A stretch of DNA of 64,000 nt from Brevibacterium yomogidense (GTDB lineage Bacteria; Actinomycetota; Actinomycetes; Actinomycetales; Brevibacteriaceae): positions 434,001 through 498,000 of the forward strand of contig NZ_FWFF01000001.1 of the NCBI RefSeq assembly GCF_900163715.1. Reading direction: 5' to 3'. Position numbers and translations under genes: made by a program. The notes beneath the pieces were generated by a model. It saw nothing but the letters and a program-made list of their open reading frames with translations. It was not told the origin of the DNA and did no database searches. Position 1 is the first letter of the stretch, and the number at the start of each line of letters is the position of its first letter. Below, piece after piece: positions 62,452 to 64,000 of this stretch.

Positions 62452-64000
62452 GAAGCGTCGCGGACTTGGACGGGGACTGGGATCGCTCATCCCCAGTCAG
62501 GAGACCGGTCGCCCATCGGATGTGTTCTTCCCGCGCAGCGAGCGGGCCGATCCGGACGCTCAGACCGATTCGCAGGAGACGGAACGCGAGAAGGTGCCGT
62601 CGGATCCGGCGGAGTCGATGAGGCGTGCACAGGCGGGACGAAAGACCGGGTCCGCGAAGCGAACTCCCGCGAAGGGAGCGACGCAGAAGCCTGCCGCCAG
62701 CAAGACGGCGGCGACCAAGGCCACCTCTGCGGCGACGAAATCAGGGAAGAGCTCCTCTCAGAAATCCGCCGATGAGTCGACATCCGCGTCTGCTGAGCCG
62801 GCGACCCGGCAGCCGGCAACGAGGCCGAAGGCGTCAGCAGATGCGAACACAAAGCGCGTTTCCGCGAAGAACGACAGTGATCGCATTGCGAGTTCGATTC
62901 TACAGTCGAACGACGACGCCTCGTCGCTCGATTCCCGCCCGACTGACGAGGGCTCTGCTGTCCCAGAGTCTTCGGCGGCGGAAGCTAACGACGATGGCCT
63001 CAGCGGTACCGACACATCAGTTGATGGGGTCTACGTTTCACGTGAAACCGTCCGATCACATTCTGCGTCGGAAGAGATGCCCAGAGTGGAGGTCGATACG
63101 GAGGAGCGTGACGCAGAGGTCGCGGACGTCGCCCTCTCCGACTCCTCCACCCCAGACGTTCCAAGTGAAACGGGTGACGAGCAGGACGATGCAGCACACG
63201 ACCTGGTCCCGGTCCCGGGCACAACCTTCGGTGAAGTCTCTCTCGACCGCATTCGCCCTAACCCGCGTCAGCCTCGCGATGTATTCGATGAGGACGCGCT
63301 CGACGAGCTGATCACGAGCATCCGGGAGATCGGTGTCCTTCAGCCGGTCGTCGTCCGTCGGCGCACTGACGCACCCGGTCAGTATGAGCTGATCATGGGT
63401 GAGCGCCGCTTCCGCGCGTCGAAGGAGGCAGGTAAGGATACGATTCCGGCGATCGTCCGGGAGACGTCCAATGACGATCTCCTGCGCGATGCGCTCCTGG
63501 AGAATCTGCACCGCGTCGATCTGAATCCTCTTGAAGAAGCAGCGGCCTACGCGCAGCTGTTGGAGGACTTCAACTGCACTCAAGAAGAGCTCTCCGAGCG
63601 GATCGGTCGCTCACGGCCGCAGATCTCCAATACGATCCGGCTGTTGAAGCTCCCGGGAATGGTTCAGCGTCGCGTTGCTGCAGGTGTTCTCTCCAGCGGA
63701 CATGCGCGAGCGCTGCTCGGACTGAACGATGGCGCCAACATGGAGGTCCTGGCTCAGCGAGTAGTCGCTGAAGGGCTGTCAGTACGGGCCACCGAGGAAG
63801 CCGTCATACTTCTCAACCGCGGCGATCGTTCCGCTGTTTCACGTGGAACACGCGAACCCGACCCAGAGCTTGCAGAGCTCGCACGGTCGCTCGGAGATCG
63901 TCTTGATACTCGGGTGAACGTCGTCATGGGCAAGCGCAAGGGAAAGCTTTCCGTTGAGTTCGCAAATGGCGAGGATCTGAATAGGATCCTGTTGCTTCTT
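62444..64000 (+). CDS. parB: ParB chromosome partitioning protein with long linker (C-terminus off window)
   Basis: The frame is open for 519 codons to the window edge. The ParA-interacting N-terminus MAEKRRGLGRGLGSLIP is present. The N-domain starts near residue 266 (SLDRIRPNPRQPRDVF), with the CTP-binding box GERRFRASKEAG, ENLHRVDLNPLEEAAAY, the HTH region ELSERIGRSRPQISNTIRLLKLP and SGHARALLGL. Between residues ~20 and ~260 lies a low-complexity insert: first Lys/Ala/Thr-rich and histone H1-like (AKRTPAKGATQKPAASKTAA), later Ser/Asp/Glu-rich. Most ParB proteins are ~300 residues without it. Two parS sites lie in this reading frame. Confidence 0.95.
   Translation, partial: MAEKRRGLGRGLGSLIPSQETGRPSDVFFPRSERADPDAQTDSQETEREKVPSDPAESMRRAQAGRKTGSAKRTPAKGATQKPAASKTAATKATSAATKSGKSSSQKSADESTSASAEPATRQPATRPKASADANTKRVSAKNDSDRIASSILQSNDDASSLDSRPTDEGSAVPESSAAEANDDGLSGTDTSVDGVYVSRETVRSHSASEEMPRVEVDTEERDAEVADVALSDSSTPDVPSETGDEQDDAAHDLVPVPGTTFGEVSLDRIRPNPRQPRDVFDEDALDELITSIREIGVLQPVVVRRRTDAPGQYELIMGERRFRASKEAGKDTIPAIVRETSNDDLLRDALLENLHRVDLNPLEEAAAYAQLLEDFNCTQEELSERIGRSRPQISNTIRLLKLPGMVQRRVAAGVLSSGHARALLGLNDGANMEVLAQRVVAEGLSVRATEEAVILLNRGDRSAVSRGTREPDPELAELARSLGDRLDTRVNVVMGKRKGKLSVEFANGEDLNRILLLL
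63034..63049. promoter_or_regulatory. parS site inside parB (linker)
   Basis: CGTTTCACGTGAAACC keeps the 14-bp core GTTTCACGTGAAAC of parS. It lies in the low-complexity part of parB, where it encodes VSRE within VYVSRET. Confidence 0.88.
63835..63850. promoter_or_regulatory. parS site inside parB (3' part)
   Basis: TGTTTCACGTGGAACA fits the parS consensus with one asymmetric position. It encodes VSRGT in parB after the HTH region. Confidence 0.88.

Overview
The window is high-GC DNA from an actinobacterium, most likely of the Micrococcales; Brevibacteriaceae is possible but cannot be fixed from the sequence alone. The evidence is the origin order parB-parA-rsmG-jag-yidC-yidD-rnpA-rpmH-dnaA-dnaN-recF-DUF721(dciA)-...-gyrB-gyrA-DUF3566-tRNA-Ile-DLW39-tRNA-Ala, the many GTG/TTG starts, the 4-nt ATGA/GTGA overlaps, and an actinobacterial DUF222/HNH protein. 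The last ~21 kb (43-64 kb) is the chromosomal replication and segregation core. The first ~42 kb is accessory and catabolic.

Layout. 0-3.4 kb: the 5' end of an aconitase X gene and its GntR/FCD regulator, divergent from a 746-residue Old Yellow Enzyme-type flavoprotein, with a 20-bp perfect palindrome between them. 3.4-6.5 kb: an McrBC modification-dependent restriction pair. 6.8-10.9 kb: an RraA-like / alpha-beta hydrolase / SNF2 helicase operon joined by 4-nt overlaps. 11.1-13.2 kb: a pirin / GNAT / AhpD-like operon behind a SigR/SigH-type promoter. 13.3-15.8 kb: a Baeyer-Villiger monooxygenase and an esterase-type hydrolase. 15.8-22.0 kb (minus strand): a cyclohexanecarboxyl-CoA degradation operon (badI, acyl-CoA dehydrogenase, badH, aliA-like ligase, tetR, and a dienoyl-CoA reductase-like SDR). 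22.1-24.4 kb: amidase and phosphotriesterase-family hydrolase. 24.6-26.6 kb: LysR and a YeiH-type transporter. 26.6-31.2 kb: GntR, two MFS transporters and an ornithine cyclodeaminase-family enzyme. 31.5-34.2 kb: an acyl-CoA ligase and a DUF4190/DUF4352 membrane protein. 34.4-37.0 kb: a long DUF222/HNH protein, followed by a relic of a multicopper oxidase. 37.4-41.4 kb: nitrogen assimilation (amtB-glnK, an XRE-cupin regulator, gdhA). 41.6-42.5 kb: panB. 42.6-43.0 kb: two tRNAs with a 39-residue DLW-39 protein between them.

The origin region flanks dnaA on both sides. The dnaA-dnaN gap carries two abutting DnaA boxes, a short GC spacer and a DnaA-trio-like tract, which is a textbook unwinding element. 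The rpmH-dnaA gap carries a second cluster of about eight degenerate DnaA boxes. Three parS sites lie at parA/parB, two of them inside the parB coding sequence. ParB itself has an unusual ~240-residue low-complexity linker. Reverse transsulfuration genes (cbs and a cystathionine lyase/synthase) and an M50-like peptidase sit between gyrB and dciA.

The most unusual points are a PII protein with Val at the usual Tyr51 modification site, the cyclohexanecarboxylate operon in an actinobacterial setting with an Asp at the acyl-CoA dehydrogenase base position and no badK, the OYE protein missing one Fe-S cysteine, the ParB linker, and several short tandem duplications (14, 18 and 27 bp) next to gene 3' ends.
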